Positions 7,040 through 15,848 of a DNA stretch of 64,000 bases are shown one piece after another. The first letter of the stretch is position 1. Every line of letters starts with the position of its first letter. The position numbers were made by a program, and so were the translations under genes. Source of the DNA: Leucobacter sp. L43. GTDB lineage: Bacteria; Actinomycetota; Actinomycetes; Actinomycetales; Microbacteriaceae. Location: positions 434,001 through 498,000 of the forward strand of contig NZ_JAENJG010000002.1 in NCBI RefSeq assembly GCF_016597785.1, in the 5' to 3' direction. The notes beneath the pieces were generated by a model, which saw only the letters and a list, made by a program, of their open reading frames with translations, was not told where the DNA came from and ran no database searches.

Positions 7040-8512
7040 CTACTCGTCGTCGAGCGGGTGCGGCACCGTCGGAATGGCGCCCGTGAGCGGGCGGCCATCG
7101 CGAATCAAGCGGCGCTTCCGCAGCTGCCACAGCACTGCGAGGATCGCGAACCACGCGGGCGCCGCCAGGATCGAGGGCCGGGTGTCGTCGCCGTACAGGA
7201 GCGTGCCCGCGATGAAGACGAAGAACGCGAGCACGAGCCACGGCGCGATGCGCGAGAACGGCATCTTGAACCCGGAGGAGGCGTGCCGCTCCGGGTACCG
7301 CTTCCGGTACACGATGTAGCTCACGACGATGGAGCCCCATGTGAACAGAATCAGGGTTGCGCACATCGATGAGACGAAGGTGAAGGCCGCGATGACGCCG
7401 TCGCCCGCGAACAGCAGCGGGATCGCCGCGAAGAGGAAGACGCAGGTGAAGAAGACCGAGCGCTTCGGCACCCCTCGACTGTCGGTCATCGCGAATTTGG
7501 ACGGTGCGTGCCCGTCCTTCGCGAGGCCGAACAGCATTCGCGTGCCGGAGTAGAGCCCTGAGTTGGCACTCGAGGCGGCCGAGGTGAGCACGACCAGCTG
7601 GATCACCACCGCTGCGAGGCCGAATCCGGCGGTGGCGAGGGTCGCGACGAAGGGGCTCTTGTCAGGCGCGATCTCGTCCCACGGCGTGACCGCCATGATC
7701 ACGGCAAGCGCACCGATGTAGAAGATCAGAATGCGAATGACTATCGAGTTGATCGCCTTGGGGAGCGTCTTCCGCGGATTCTGGGTCTCCGCAGCGGCTG
7801 TGCCCACCAGCTCGACGCCGATGAACGAGAAGATGCCCATCTGGAACCCGAGCACGAAGCCGCTGATGCCCATGGGGAACATTCCGCCGTGCGTCCAGAG
7901 ATTCGTGATCGAAGCCGTCGTGCCGTCGGGGGACTGGAACTGCGTCGCCATGAGAATGACGCCGACGACGATGAGCCCGAGAATCGCGACGATCTTGATG
8001 ATCGCGAACCAGAACTCGGTCTCCCCGAAGAACTTCACCGGTTGCAGATTCAGCAGCGTCAGCACCGCGGCGGTGATCAACGCCGGCACCCACGCGGGGA
8101 CGTTCGGATTGAACCACTGCACGTACGCCGTGATCGCGACGATGTCGGCGACGCACGCGATCACCCAGGAGAACCAGTAGTTCCAGGAGACGAAGAACCC
8201 GGCCCACGGGCCGAGCATGTCCTTCGCGATGTCGCCGAAGGTCTTGTAGTGCAGGTTCGAGAGCAGCAGCTCGCCGAGAGCGCGCATGATGAAGAAGACG
8301 AAGAACCCGATCACCAGGTAGACGAAGATGATCGCGGGGCCCGAGACGCTGATGAGTTTGCCCGAACCGAGGAAGAGCCCGGTGCCGATCGAGCCGCCGA
8401 TGGCGATGAGCTGCAGGTGACGGTTCTTCAGGCCGCGCTGCATGCCGCCGTCGGGCGCTTCAGGGGGGACCTCGTCTGGATGCTGCGAAGATGCGGTTTC
8501 GGTGCTGGTCAT
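7040..8512 (-). CDS. Amino-acid permease (APC/AAT family, CycA-like)
   Basis: A 490-residue permease with about 12 membrane segments. The start of the core, LKNRHLQLIAIGGSIGTGLF, is the AAT-family signature, and GLYSGTRMLFGLAKDGHAP is the conserved loop near TM8. The overall pattern resembles D-serine/D-alanine/glycine transporters (CycA), which are proton symporters in the cytoplasmic membrane. ATG 8512 is preceded by AGGAGTGTC. It is followed by a strong hairpin and sits beside the Orn/Lys/Arg-decarboxylase-like gene (67 nt downstream of that gene's stop), suggesting uptake of an amino acid that the decarboxylase uses. Precise substrate unknown. Confidence 0.88.
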   Translation of the reverse strand: MTSTETASSQHPDEVPPEAPDGGMQRGLKNRHLQLIAIGGSIGTGLFLGSGKLISVSGPAIIFVYLVIGFFVFFIMRALGELLLSNLHYKTFGDIAKDMLGPWAGFFVSWNYWFSWVIACVADIVAITAYVQWFNPNVPAWVPALITAAVLTLLNLQPVKFFGETEFWFAIIKIVAILGLIVVGVILMATQFQSPDGTTASITNLWTHGGMFPMGISGFVLGFQMGIFSFIGVELVGTAAAETQNPRKTLPKAINSIVIRILIFYIGALAVIMAVTPWDEIAPDKSPFVATLATAGFGLAAVVIQLVVLTSAASSANSGLYSGTRMLFGLAKDGHAPSKFAMTDSRGVPKRSVFFTCVFLFAAIPLLFAGDGVIAAFTFVSSMCATLILFTWGSIVVSYIVYRKRYPERHASSGFKMPFSRIAPWLVLAFFVFIAGTLLYGDDTRPSILAAPAWFAILAVLWQLRKRRLIRDGRPLTGAIPTVPHPLDDE

Positions 8513-8579
8513 GACACTCCTGTGTGCAGTCCGCATTGAGATCCTCGATGCGGTGGGGTGGAAGCGGTCTGGATCGCCG

Positions 8580-10106
8580 TCAGGCTACGACGCGGAACGT
8601 GTCGAGCGCGGGATCGGCCGCGCCGCGCACGTACCCGGCCGGGCTGGCCGAGGTGGCGCGCAAGAAGGAAACGACCTCAGCAGAGAGTACCTCCCCTGGG
8701 AGCACGTTCGGCACACCGGGCGGATACGCCGCGAGCGCATCTGCGGAGACGCGGCCGACGGCATCCGTCGCCGAGACGACCTCGACGCCGCTGAAGAAGG
8801 CTTCGCCCAGACCCATGGCGCGCTCGCACTGCGACGGGAGGGCGATGGGCCGCTCCGGCTCGGCATCGGCCTCGGGAAGCGCTTGCAGCGCGGTGAGGAA
8901 GCGGTCGACGTCGATGGCAGACGTCGCTCCGACGAGTGCGAGCAGCGCTGAGGGGGTGGAGAGTTCGCAGTAGACGCGGTGGTCGCGCAACAGCAGGTGC
9001 TGCGCATCCCCGCCCGTGATCCCGGCGCCGCGGGTGTCGATGGCGATCTTGAGCGGATCGTTCGCGATGGCGTCCGGTCGTGCAAGCACGTCCGGCGTCG
9101 CATCGCGGTAGCGGCGATCGGCGCGCACGGCCGCGCGGATCGCTTGCGCGGAGTCGATCGCGCGTCCGACGAGATCGGGGCGTGTGGCGATGTGCATGCG
9201 CGCCTCGTCGAGCGAGGCGAGCAGGAGCGCGCTGCTCGACGTCGACTGGAAGGAGCGGACGACGCGATCGACGAGCGATTCGAGCGCCTGCGCGTGCGGA
9301 CCGTGGCCGAGGTGGAGCATCGCGGATTGCGTGAGCGATCCCGCCGCTTTGTGCGTGCTGGAGATCACGAGGTCGGCACCGAGGCGCGCGGCATTGGCCG
9401 GCAGATCGGGGTGCATGCCGAAGTGGGACCCCCACGCCTCATCGACGATGAGCGGGACGCCGTGGTCGTGCGCGACGCGAGCGATGGCGGAGATGTCGGC
9501 GACGGCACCGAAATAGCTCGGCGACACGATGTACACCGATGCGCTCTCCGGGTGCTCCGCGAGCGCCTCGGCGACCTGGTCCGCGGTGACGCCGTGCGAG
9601 GCGCCGAGCCCGGCGTCGACGGAACCCTGCACGAAGTGCGGGTCGAGTCCGACGTGCGTCGCGCCGTCGATGACGCTCGAGTGCACGCTCCGCTGCATGA
9701 CGACCTCGACGCCCAGGCCGCGCGCCACCGTCGTCGCCACATGGTTGCCCCCGGATGCGCCGTTCGTGACGAACCACGTGCGGCTGGCTCCCCATGCCTC
9801 GGCGGCGAGCTGCTGAGCACGCATCAGGGGGGTGACGCGGCCAGGGGTCGTGAGGTGCCAGGTCTCCTGATCGACACCGCTGAAGAGCACCGGGAAATCG
9901 ATGCGCATGGCATCGGCGCCGACGAGCGCTGCGACACCGGGGGCGTTCTCCACGACCCCGTGGTGCGCTGGCACGTGCAGACGCTGCCAGTCCTGCTGGG
10001 CGAGGGAGCGGAGCGCGTCGACGTACGGCGTCTCCTGCTGGCGGGCGGCAGCGGCGGTGGGGGCCGCGTCAACGCGGCGGAGAGAATCGAGCACGCCCCT
10101 CACCAT
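8580..10106 (-). CDS. Orn/Lys/Arg decarboxylase-like PLP enzyme
   Basis: A 508-residue fold-type I PLP enzyme resembling the major domain of Orn/Lys/Arg decarboxylases of the compact SpeA-type. Visible are FVTNGASGGNHV (phosphate-binding region), the cofactor-stacking His in QRSVHSSVIDGA, the pyridine-N Asp in LIVDEAWGSHFG, and the Schiff-base Lys in SSTHKAAGSLTQ. The C-terminal part with AAYPPGVPNVLPGE is typical of the group. It would make a diamine or agmatine from a basic amino acid. ATG 10106 is my choice; a TTG at 10136 is the longer alternative and neither has a strong ribosome site. The LysR gene is divergent 62 nt away and probably regulates it. Confidence 0.82.
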   Translation of the reverse strand: MVRGVLDSLRRVDAAPTAAAARQQETPYVDALRSLAQQDWQRLHVPAHHGVVENAPGVAALVGADAMRIDFPVLFSGVDQETWHLTTPGRVTPLMRAQQLAAEAWGASRTWFVTNGASGGNHVATTVARGLGVEVVMQRSVHSSVIDGATHVGLDPHFVQGSVDAGLGASHGVTADQVAEALAEHPESASVYIVSPSYFGAVADISAIARVAHDHGVPLIVDEAWGSHFGMHPDLPANAARLGADLVISSTHKAAGSLTQSAMLHLGHGPHAQALESLVDRVVRSFQSTSSSALLLASLDEARMHIATRPDLVGRAIDSAQAIRAAVRADRRYRDATPDVLARPDAIANDPLKIAIDTRGAGITGGDAQHLLLRDHRVYCELSTPSALLALVGATSAIDVDRFLTALQALPEADAEPERPIALPSQCERAMGLGEAFFSGVEVVSATDAVGRVSADALAAYPPGVPNVLPGEVLSAEVVSFLRATSASPAGYVRGAADPALDTFRVVA

Positions 10107-10168
10107 AGGCAACGCGGCACCCCTGCGGAATATCAAGTATTCACACTGCGTGACATAGTCTGTATCAG

Positions 10169-11068
10169 ATGATCACCCTGCAGCAGTTCCGAGTGCTCCT
10201 CGCCGTGCGCCAGCACGGGAGCCTGACGCGCGCCGCTGATGCACTTCGGTACGGCGTGCCGACGGTGACGCACCACCTGCGCGCGCTCGAGGCGCATCTC
10301 GGAGCGGATCTCGTCGTGCGCGACCGCAACGGTGCGCGGCTGACCGAGCTCGGCGAACTCTTCGCGGGCGAGGTCGCCCCGGTGCTCACCCGCATCGAGC
10401 GCGCCGAGCGCGCCGTGCACGAATTGCGTGACGCGGGCGCGGTGACCATCAGGGTCGGCACGTTCTCGTCGACCGGGTCGCGCCTCATTCCCGCGGCGAT
10501 CGCCGAACTGCGGCAGCGCAGCTCGGTGCGGGTCGAGGTGATCGAAGCGGAGCCCACGGAGGTCGTCGGCCTCGTGCGTGCGGGTGAGGTGCATGCCGGG
10601 CTCATCTACCACGTATCGACCGAGCCGGGATTCGTCGGCACCGACCTGGTGCAGCGCTCGCTGTTCTCCGAGCCGTACCGCGTGCTCGTGGCGAAGCGCA
10701 GCCCGCTCGCGGAACTCGACGCGCTCGACTTCGCTGATCTCGCCGAGGTCGCCTGGGTGTGCAGCCGCAGCGACGATGAAGCCTCCGACCGGGTGCTGCG
10801 ACGCGTCTACCAATCGCTCGGCGTGCCCATGCGCGAGCTGATGCGCACGGACGACCTGTACATGATCCACGGACTCGTCGCCGAGGGGCTGGGCTGCGCC
10901 CTCACGACCCGGGCGGCCGTCGACGCCGACTTCGACGTCGTGCTGCGACCCGCGAAGCAGGACCTGGGGGAGCGACGTGTCTCCTTCGTCACGCGGCGCG
11001 GGCCGATGCCGGCGGCAGTCGGGTGGTTGGGGGAGATCCTCGAGCGGCTCACCGCCGCACGGCGCTAG
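10169..11068 (+). CDS. LysR-family transcriptional regulator
   Basis: A 299-residue LysR regulator: N-terminal winged helix (QFRVLLAVRQHGSLTRAADA, then YGVPTVTHHLRALEAHLGAD) and a two-lobe periplasmic-binding-like effector domain from about residue 90. No ribosome-binding site precedes ATG 10169; a -10-like TAGTCT (10156-10161) ends 7 nt before it, so the message is probably leaderless. It is divergent from the decarboxylase-like gene and presumably controls it and itself. The C-terminus converges on a TetR gene 33 nt away. Confidence 0.88.
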   Translation: MITLQQFRVLLAVRQHGSLTRAADALRYGVPTVTHHLRALEAHLGADLVVRDRNGARLTELGELFAGEVAPVLTRIERAERAVHELRDAGAVTIRVGTFSSTGSRLIPAAIAELRQRSSVRVEVIEAEPTEVVGLVRAGEVHAGLIYHVSTEPGFVGTDLVQRSLFSEPYRVLVAKRSPLAELDALDFADLAEVAWVCSRSDDEASDRVLRRVYQSLGVPMRELMRTDDLYMIHGLVAEGLGCALTTRAAVDADFDVVLRPAKQDLGERRVSFVTRRGPMPAAVGWLGEILERLTAARR

Positions 11069-11101
11069 CCGCACGAATCGCGCTCTCGGCTTCCCGGGGA
11101 G

Positions 11102-11665
11102 TCAGAGTCCCAGCCCCCGGATCGCCTCGCGCACGGAGACCTGAGCCTCCTCCACCGTGACCTGACCGGTGAGCCACCGGCCGGAGAGCCCCTCGACGAG
11201 GGCGGTGAGGATCAGCGCTGCCGCGGCAGGGTCGAGATCGCCTCCGCGATCCTGCACCGCTTCGGCGATGAGCTCGTGCACCGTGCGCTGCCAGGCAGCC
11301 GTCGAACGGGCCACGGCGGCTGCCTGGGCCGGTTCGAACACCGCGAGCGCCCGCAATTCGTTCCAGGCGATGGAGCCGGCGCGGATCTCGGGATCCCGGC
11401 CGAACTCCGAGCAGAGCAGGGCCGCGAGACGCGTCGCGGCGGTCGTCGCATCAGCGGAGTGGGTGGCGCGATCCGCTGCGCGTTCCGTGACGTGGTCGAG
11501 GGCCGCCTGCAGCAATCCGTCTCGGTCGCCGAAATGGTAGGCCAGCAGGCCGATCGAGACCCCCGCGGTGCTCGCGACGTCCTGCATGCGGAAGCCGCGA
11601 ATCCCTGCGCGGGCGATCGTCTGCTCGCACGCGGTGAGGATGCGCTCGCGCGCGTCGTTCGTCAC
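11102..11665 (-). CDS. TetR-family regulator
   Basis: A 187-residue TetR protein beginning VTNDARERILTACEQTIARA, with the HTH MQDVASTAGVSIGLLAYHFG and recognition helix turning into GDRDGLLQAAL. The GTG start at 11665 has GAGGGAG 5 nt upstream; an ATG at 11713 would add a poorly conserved tail and overlap the operator. The C-terminal half is the usual helical ligand domain. It is divergent from the amidase at 11795, and a CTGAAA-N4-TTTCAG palindrome lies between them, so it likely represses the amidase and itself. Confidence 0.87.
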   Translation of the reverse strand: MTNDARERILTACEQTIARAGIRGFRMQDVASTAGVSIGLLAYHFGDRDGLLQAALDHVTERAADRATHSADATTAATRLAALLCSEFGRDPEIRAGSIAWNELRALAVFEPAQAAAVARSTAAWQRTVHELIAEAVQDRGGDLDPAAAALILTALVEGLSGRWLTGQVTVEEAQVSVREAIRGLGL

Positions 11666-11713
11666 GTCGACTCCCTCGGATCGCGCGTCCACTTGACAGG
11701 GGCGCTGCGGCAA

Positions 11714-11729
11714 CTGAAACTGTTTTCAG
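11714..11729. promoter_or_regulatory. Palindromic operator candidate (tetR/amidase)
   Basis: CTGAAA (11714-11719) and TTTCAG (11724-11729) are perfect inverted half-sites with a 4-nt spacer, located between the divergent tetR and amidase starts. Size and position fit a TetR dimer site. Binding is inferred. Confidence 0.45.
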
Positions 11730-11794
11730 GATAGGCGCTGCATGCGGCGCCGACAAGCGCGAGCTCCGCATTGCGGACGGAAACGAGGATGTTC

Positions 11795-13492
11795 ATGGAC
11801 GAAGCGACGACCCCCTTCGAACTCATCGAGGCATCGATCTCGGACGTGCTCGACGCGCTCTCGCGCGGCGAGATCACGAGCACCTGGCTCACCGAGCGCT
11901 ACCTGGCCCGCATCGAGGCCTACGATCGCGGGTCAGAGGGACTGAACTCGATCGTCGTGGCCAATCCGAATGCGTTGCGCGACGCCGCGGAGTCGGACCG
12001 TCGCTGGCGCGAGGGGCTCGCACGCCCGCTCGAAGGGGTGCCGTTCACGGTCAAGGACTCGTACATGGTCGAGGGGCTCAGCGTCGCAGCCGGGTCGCCG
12101 GCGTTCGAGCACCTCATCGCCCAGTGGGACGCCTTCACCGTGGCCCAGCTGCGGGAAGCCGGAGCGGTGCTGGTCGGCAAGACCAACATGCCTCCGATGG
12201 CGGACGGCGGAATGCAGCGCGGCGTCTACGGGAGGGCCGAGAGCCCCTACAACCCGGAGTACCTCGCAGCGGCGTACGCCTCAGGATCCTCGAACGGCTC
12301 CGGAGTGTCGACCGCAGCGAACCTCGCCGTGTTCGGCATGGGGGAGGAGACCGTCTCATCGGGCCGCAGCCCAGCGTCGAACAACGGTCTCTGCGCGTAC
12401 ACCCCCTCATGGGGCGTGCTCAGCATCCGGGGCAACTGGCCGCTCTTCCCGGCGAGAGACGTCGTCGTGCCGCACACGCGCTCCATGCCCGACATGCTGC
12501 GCGTGCTCGACGTGCTCGTGCGCGACGATGCCAACACTCGCGGCGACTTCTGGCGCAACCAGCAGGTCGTCGACCTGCCGAGCGCGAGTGAGCACCGGCC
12601 GGCGAGCTACCTCGACTTGAACGACCGCGAAGCGCTGCGCGGCAAGCGCTTCGCGGTGCCGGCGATGTATCTCGGCGAGGATCCCCGCTTTCCGATCGAG
12701 GTGCGCCCGTCCGTGCTCGCGCGTTTCGCAGAGGCCCGCGAGCGGCTCGAAGCGCTCGGCGCCGAGATCGTGGTCACCGATTTCCCCCTCATCGAGCAGT
12801 ACGAGGGCGACCGGCCGGGCCAGGAGAACGTCGGAGCGCTCGGCGTGCTGCCCGACGGCTGGATGGACACGGAGTTCAACCACTTCCTCGCATTCGGGTG
12901 GGACGACTTCCTGAGAGCCAATGGCGATCCGAACATCCCGAACCTCGGCGCCGTCGACCCCGACACGATCTTCCCCCAGCCACCCGGCGCGCTTCCCGAT
13001 CGATACGAAGAGGTCGAAGACTACGAGAACCGGTACCGCGCCACGGTGACGATGGCGCAGACGGGAATCTCCGATCCTCGAGACCGGGCCGATTTCGCCG
13101 ACGGATTGCGCGCTCTCGTTCGCCTCCGCGAGCAGCTCTTCGAGTCGTGGCTCCGCGACCAACACTTCGACGGCGTGGTCTTCCCGGCGAACGCCGACGT
13201 GGGCGCGTGGAACGCCGATGTCGATCAGACGGCGGCGGATCGCGCATGGGCGAACGGCGTCTTCTTCTCGAACGGCAACTACGCGCTGCGGCACCTCGGC
13301 ATTCCGACGGTGACGACGGCGATGGGCATGATGGACGACATCGGGATGCCCGTCGGCATCACGTTCGCCGGGCGTGCGTATTCGGATCCAGAACTGCTCA
13401 GGTACGCGGCGGCGTTCGAAGCGGGCGGCAGCGGCTCACTCCGGGTCGCGCCCGCGTCGACACCGGCGCTTCCCGAGGACCGCCTCGGGTAG
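11795..13492 (+). CDS. Amidase-signature family hydrolase, divergent active-site motif
   Basis: A 565-residue amidase-signature enzyme that should hydrolyse a carboxamide with a Ser-cisSer-Lys triad. The Lys lies in PLEGVPFTVKDSYMV, the cis-Ser in ASGSSNGSGVSTA and the nucleophile in GEETVSSGRSPASNN. The usual sequence at the nucleophile is GTDTGGSIRxPA, so Asp and two Gly are replaced while the Ser-x-Arg core remains. The protein is longer than the common 450-500 residues, with an insertion around residues 230-420. ATG 11795 follows GAGG by 6 nt. It stands alone, controlled probably by the divergent TetR. Substrate unknown. Confidence 0.85.
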   Translation: MDEATTPFELIEASISDVLDALSRGEITSTWLTERYLARIEAYDRGSEGLNSIVVANPNALRDAAESDRRWREGLARPLEGVPFTVKDSYMVEGLSVAAGSPAFEHLIAQWDAFTVAQLREAGAVLVGKTNMPPMADGGMQRGVYGRAESPYNPEYLAAAYASGSSNGSGVSTAANLAVFGMGEETVSSGRSPASNNGLCAYTPSWGVLSIRGNWPLFPARDVVVPHTRSMPDMLRVLDVLVRDDANTRGDFWRNQQVVDLPSASEHRPASYLDLNDREALRGKRFAVPAMYLGEDPRFPIEVRPSVLARFAEARERLEALGAEIVVTDFPLIEQYEGDRPGQENVGALGVLPDGWMDTEFNHFLAFGWDDFLRANGDPNIPNLGAVDPDTIFPQPPGALPDRYEEVEDYENRYRATVTMAQTGISDPRDRADFADGLRALVRLREQLFESWLRDQHFDGVVFPANADVGAWNADVDQTAADRAWANGVFFSNGNYALRHLGIPTVTTAMGMMDDIGMPVGITFAGRAYSDPELLRYAAAFEAGGSGSLRVAPASTPALPEDRLG

Positions 13493-13515
13493 CGCCGGTC
13501 GCGCGGGGCGTCAGC

Positions 13516-14058
13516 TCAGACGACGTCGCTCTCGGCCTCGCCGAGAGGCTCGGAGAGCGGGACGTACCGGTCCACGCTCAGGGCGAGCCGTCGCAGCAGT
13601 ACGCCGAGACGGTCTCGCTCGGATTTCGGGATCCCGCTCAGCAGGCGCTCCTCGGAGTCGGTGAGGCGTGTGATCGCGGCGTCGACGAGCGTGAGGCCCC
13701 TGGGCATCATCTCGACGAGCACTCCGCGGCCGTCGTTCGGGTCGGTGAGGCGACGCACGAGATCGCGCTCCGCCATGCGATCGATGCGGTTCGTCATGGT
13801 GCCGCTCGACACCATCGTCTGCTGCCCGAGCAGTTTGGGGCTCTGACGGAACGGTTCGCCGCTGCGCCGCAGCGCGGCGAGTACGTCGAACTCCCACGAC
13901 ATGAGGCCTGAACGCTCGAATGCCTGCGCGCGGGCGCGGTCGATGTGCTTCGTCACGCGCCACATGCGGGAGAAGATCGCGAGCGGAGCGAAATCGAGAT
14001 CCGGGCGCGCTGATTCCCAGTCCGCAATGATCCGGTCGACCTCGTCTTCGTGCTTCAT
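13516..14058 (-). CDS. MarR-family transcriptional regulator
   Basis: A 180-residue MarR protein. The DNA-binding winged helix includes PKLLGQQTMVSSGTMTNRID and the wing VRRLTDPNDGRGVLVEM; long helices at both ends form the dimer interface. MSWEFDVLAALRRSGEP is a family-typical start of the domain. It is convergent with the amidase, 23 nt apart, and lies upstream of the tRNA-Gln on the opposite strand. No target is evident in the window. Confidence 0.88.
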   Translation of the reverse strand: MKHEDEVDRIIADWESARPDLDFAPLAIFSRMWRVTKHIDRARAQAFERSGLMSWEFDVLAALRRSGEPFRQSPKLLGQQTMVSSGTMTNRIDRMAERDLVRRLTDPNDGRGVLVEMMPRGLTLVDAAITRLTDSEERLLSGIPKSERDRLGVLLRRLALSVDRYVPLSEPLGEAESDVV

Positions 14059-14158
14059 CCCTCCATTATCGAGCCAGGGAGGCGTTGTTCGCGACCTGGC
14101 GTGGTGCGATGGGGAGCGGAGCCGTGGCAGACTAGTACGCGTGCCGAAATCGGCGCGG

Positions 14159-14230
14159 TCCGCCTTGGTGTAATGGCAGCACGACAGCCTTTGGAGCTGT
14201 TAGGTCCAGGTTCGAGTCCTGGGGGCGGAG
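14159..14230 (+). tRNA. tRNA-Gln (anticodon TTG)
   Basis: Cloverleaf read by hand: acceptor TCCGCCT (14159-14165) pairs with GGGCGGA (14223-14229), with one G-U at the base of the stem. The D-arm includes GTGTAATGGCAGCAC. The anticodon stem ACAGC/GCTGT encloses loop CTTTGGA with anticodon TTG (14191-14193). The T-arm is CCAGG-TTCGAGT-CCTGG. The discriminator is G14230 and CCA is not encoded. A 36-bp repeat begins inside the 3' acceptor strand. Confidence 0.95.
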
Positions 14231-14262
14231 CGATGGAACGAAGCATCGCTTCGGGTCGTCGC
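14227..14262. repeat. 36-bp hairpin repeat, copy 1 (overlaps tRNA-Gln 3' end)
   Basis: A 36-bp sequence identical to 14322-14357. Inside it CGAAGC (14239-14244) and GCTTCG (14248-14253) form a stem around the 3-nt loop ATC. The loop and arm ends match the larger hairpin of the 16.8-kb tandem repeat. Behind tRNA-Gln it could help end or process the transcript. Confidence 0.75.
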
Positions 14263-14321
14263 TCCGCGCGGCGCTTACGAGCGCCGTCAATGTCGGGGTA
14301 GCGCAGCTACTCTGTGTGTGG

Positions 14322-14357
14322 GGAGCGATGGAACGAAGCATCGCTTCGGGTCGTCGC
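14322..14357. repeat. 36-bp hairpin repeat, copy 2 (glmU leader)
   Basis: Identical to 14227-14262, lying 16-51 nt upstream of the glmU start. Its CGAAGC-ATC-GCTTCG hairpin lies in the probable glmU leader, just ahead of the ribosome-binding site AAAGGA. Between the two copies is 59 nt of unique sequence. Confidence 0.75.
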
Positions 14358-14372
14358 CGAAGAAAGGACACC

Positions 14373-15803
14373 ATGGCAGAGCACCTCGCAGTCGTCATTC
14401 TCGCAGCGGGTCAGGGAACCCGCATGAAGTCGGCGTTGCCGAAGGTGCTGCACCGCATCGGGGGGCGCTCGCTGATCGCGCACGTTCTCGACGCCGCAGC
14501 TGGACTCAATCCCACGCAGGTGGTGGCCGTGGTGCGCCACGAGCGGGATCGCGTCTCGGCAGCCATCCTCGAGCACGCGCCTGACACGGTGATCGTCGAT
14601 CAGGATGAGGTGCCGGGCACGGGCCGCGCCGTGGAGCAGGCGCTCGCCGCACTCCCCGATGACTTCGATGGCTCGGTCGTCGTGCTCTCGGGCGACGCCC
14701 CACTCATCGACACCCCGACGCTCGAGGGGCTCGTCAAGGGTCACCTCGGCGGCGGTCGCGCGATGACGCTCCTCTCCGCCGTGTTCGACAACCCGACTGG
14801 CTTGGGGCGGATCCTGCGCGACGACAACGGCTCGGTGCTGGGCATCGTCGAGGAGAAGGACGCCGACGACGATCAGCGTCGGATCACCGAGATCAACGGT
14901 GGCATCTACGTCTTCTCGCGTCGGTCGCTGCAGACCGCGCTTGCGAGCATCGATACGAACAACGCGCAGGGTGAGAAGTACCTCACCGATGCGGCGGCCC
15001 GCATCCTCGTCACGGGCGGAGACGTCGAGGCCGTGGCGACCGATGATCCCTGGACGATCGCCGGCGTGAACGATCGAGCGCAACTCGCTGAGGCGGGGCG
15101 CGAGCTCAACGCGCGTATCGTGCGCGCGCATCAGCGGGCGGGCGTGACGATTCAGGATCCGACGACGACCTGGATAGACGCCGACGTCTCCATCGAACCC
15201 GACGTCGAGATCCTCCCCGGAACCTTTCTGCAGGGTGCGACATCGATCGCCACGGGCGCCGTCATCGGACCGGACTCGACGCTCGTCGACTGCGAAGTGG
15301 GCCCGGACGCCCGCATTCGCCGCAGTGAGGCAACGCTCGCGGTCTTCTCGGCCGGCGTGACCGTGGGGCCTTTCTCGTACATCCGCCCCGGCACGGAACT
15401 CGGTGCAGGCGGAAAGATCGGAGCGTTCGTCGAGACTAAGAACGCGAAGATCGGCGATGGCAGCAAGGTGCCTCACCTCAGTTACGTCGGTGATGCGACG
15501 ATCGGCACCGACAGCAACATCGGCGCCGGCAGCATCTTCGCGAACTACGACGGCGTGCAGAAGCACCAGACCGTGGTGGGCGATGGTGTGCGGGTCGGCT
15601 CGAAGAATGTGCTGATCGCACCCGTTACCATTGAGGACGGCACGTACACGGCGGCCGGCACGGTCGTGCGCAAGAACGTTCCGGCCGGTTCGTTGGCGAT
15701 GAACGTCTCCCCTCAGCGCAACATCGAGGGATGGGTCGCGCAGAATCGTCCCGGCACGAGCACCGCTGATGCGGCGCAGCGTGCTGCGGAGCAGGAGAAG
15801 TAA
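14373..15803 (+). CDS. glmU: Bifunctional UDP-GlcNAc pyrophosphorylase / GlcN-1-P acetyltransferase
   Basis: A 476-residue bifunctional enzyme that makes UDP-GlcNAc for peptidoglycan: the C-terminal domain acetylates glucosamine-1-phosphate, the N-terminal domain adds UMP. The pyrophosphorylase domain starts VVILAAGQGTRMKSALPKVL, with VLSGDAPLI and GRILRDDNG. From about residue 250 a left-handed parallel beta-helix is visible as hexapeptide repeats, including SYIRPGTELG, the acetyltransferase stretch VPHLSYVGDATIG and IFANYDGVQKHQT. ATG 14373 follows AAAGGA. The order tRNA-Gln, glmU, prs is shared by many actinobacteria and marks this as core chromosome. Confidence 0.97.
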   Translation: MAEHLAVVILAAGQGTRMKSALPKVLHRIGGRSLIAHVLDAAAGLNPTQVVAVVRHERDRVSAAILEHAPDTVIVDQDEVPGTGRAVEQALAALPDDFDGSVVVLSGDAPLIDTPTLEGLVKGHLGGGRAMTLLSAVFDNPTGLGRILRDDNGSVLGIVEEKDADDDQRRITEINGGIYVFSRRSLQTALASIDTNNAQGEKYLTDAAARILVTGGDVEAVATDDPWTIAGVNDRAQLAEAGRELNARIVRAHQRAGVTIQDPTTTWIDADVSIEPDVEILPGTFLQGATSIATGAVIGPDSTLVDCEVGPDARIRRSEATLAVFSAGVTVGPFSYIRPGTELGAGGKIGAFVETKNAKIGDGSKVPHLSYVGDATIGTDSNIGAGSIFANYDGVQKHQTVVGDGVRVGSKNVLIAPVTIEDGTYTAAGTVVRKNVPAGSLAMNVSPQRNIEGWVAQNRPGTSTADAAQRAAEQEK

Positions 15804-15848
15804 CCGAGGTTTGTTGGGTATGTCAGCACCGATGAGGAGCACGCAGGG

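Noticed and set aside
6961-7040. FMN riboswitch upstream of ribA
   Set aside because: The 76-nt gap is too short and shows only a single 13-bp hairpin, not the conserved multi-arm FMN aptamer.
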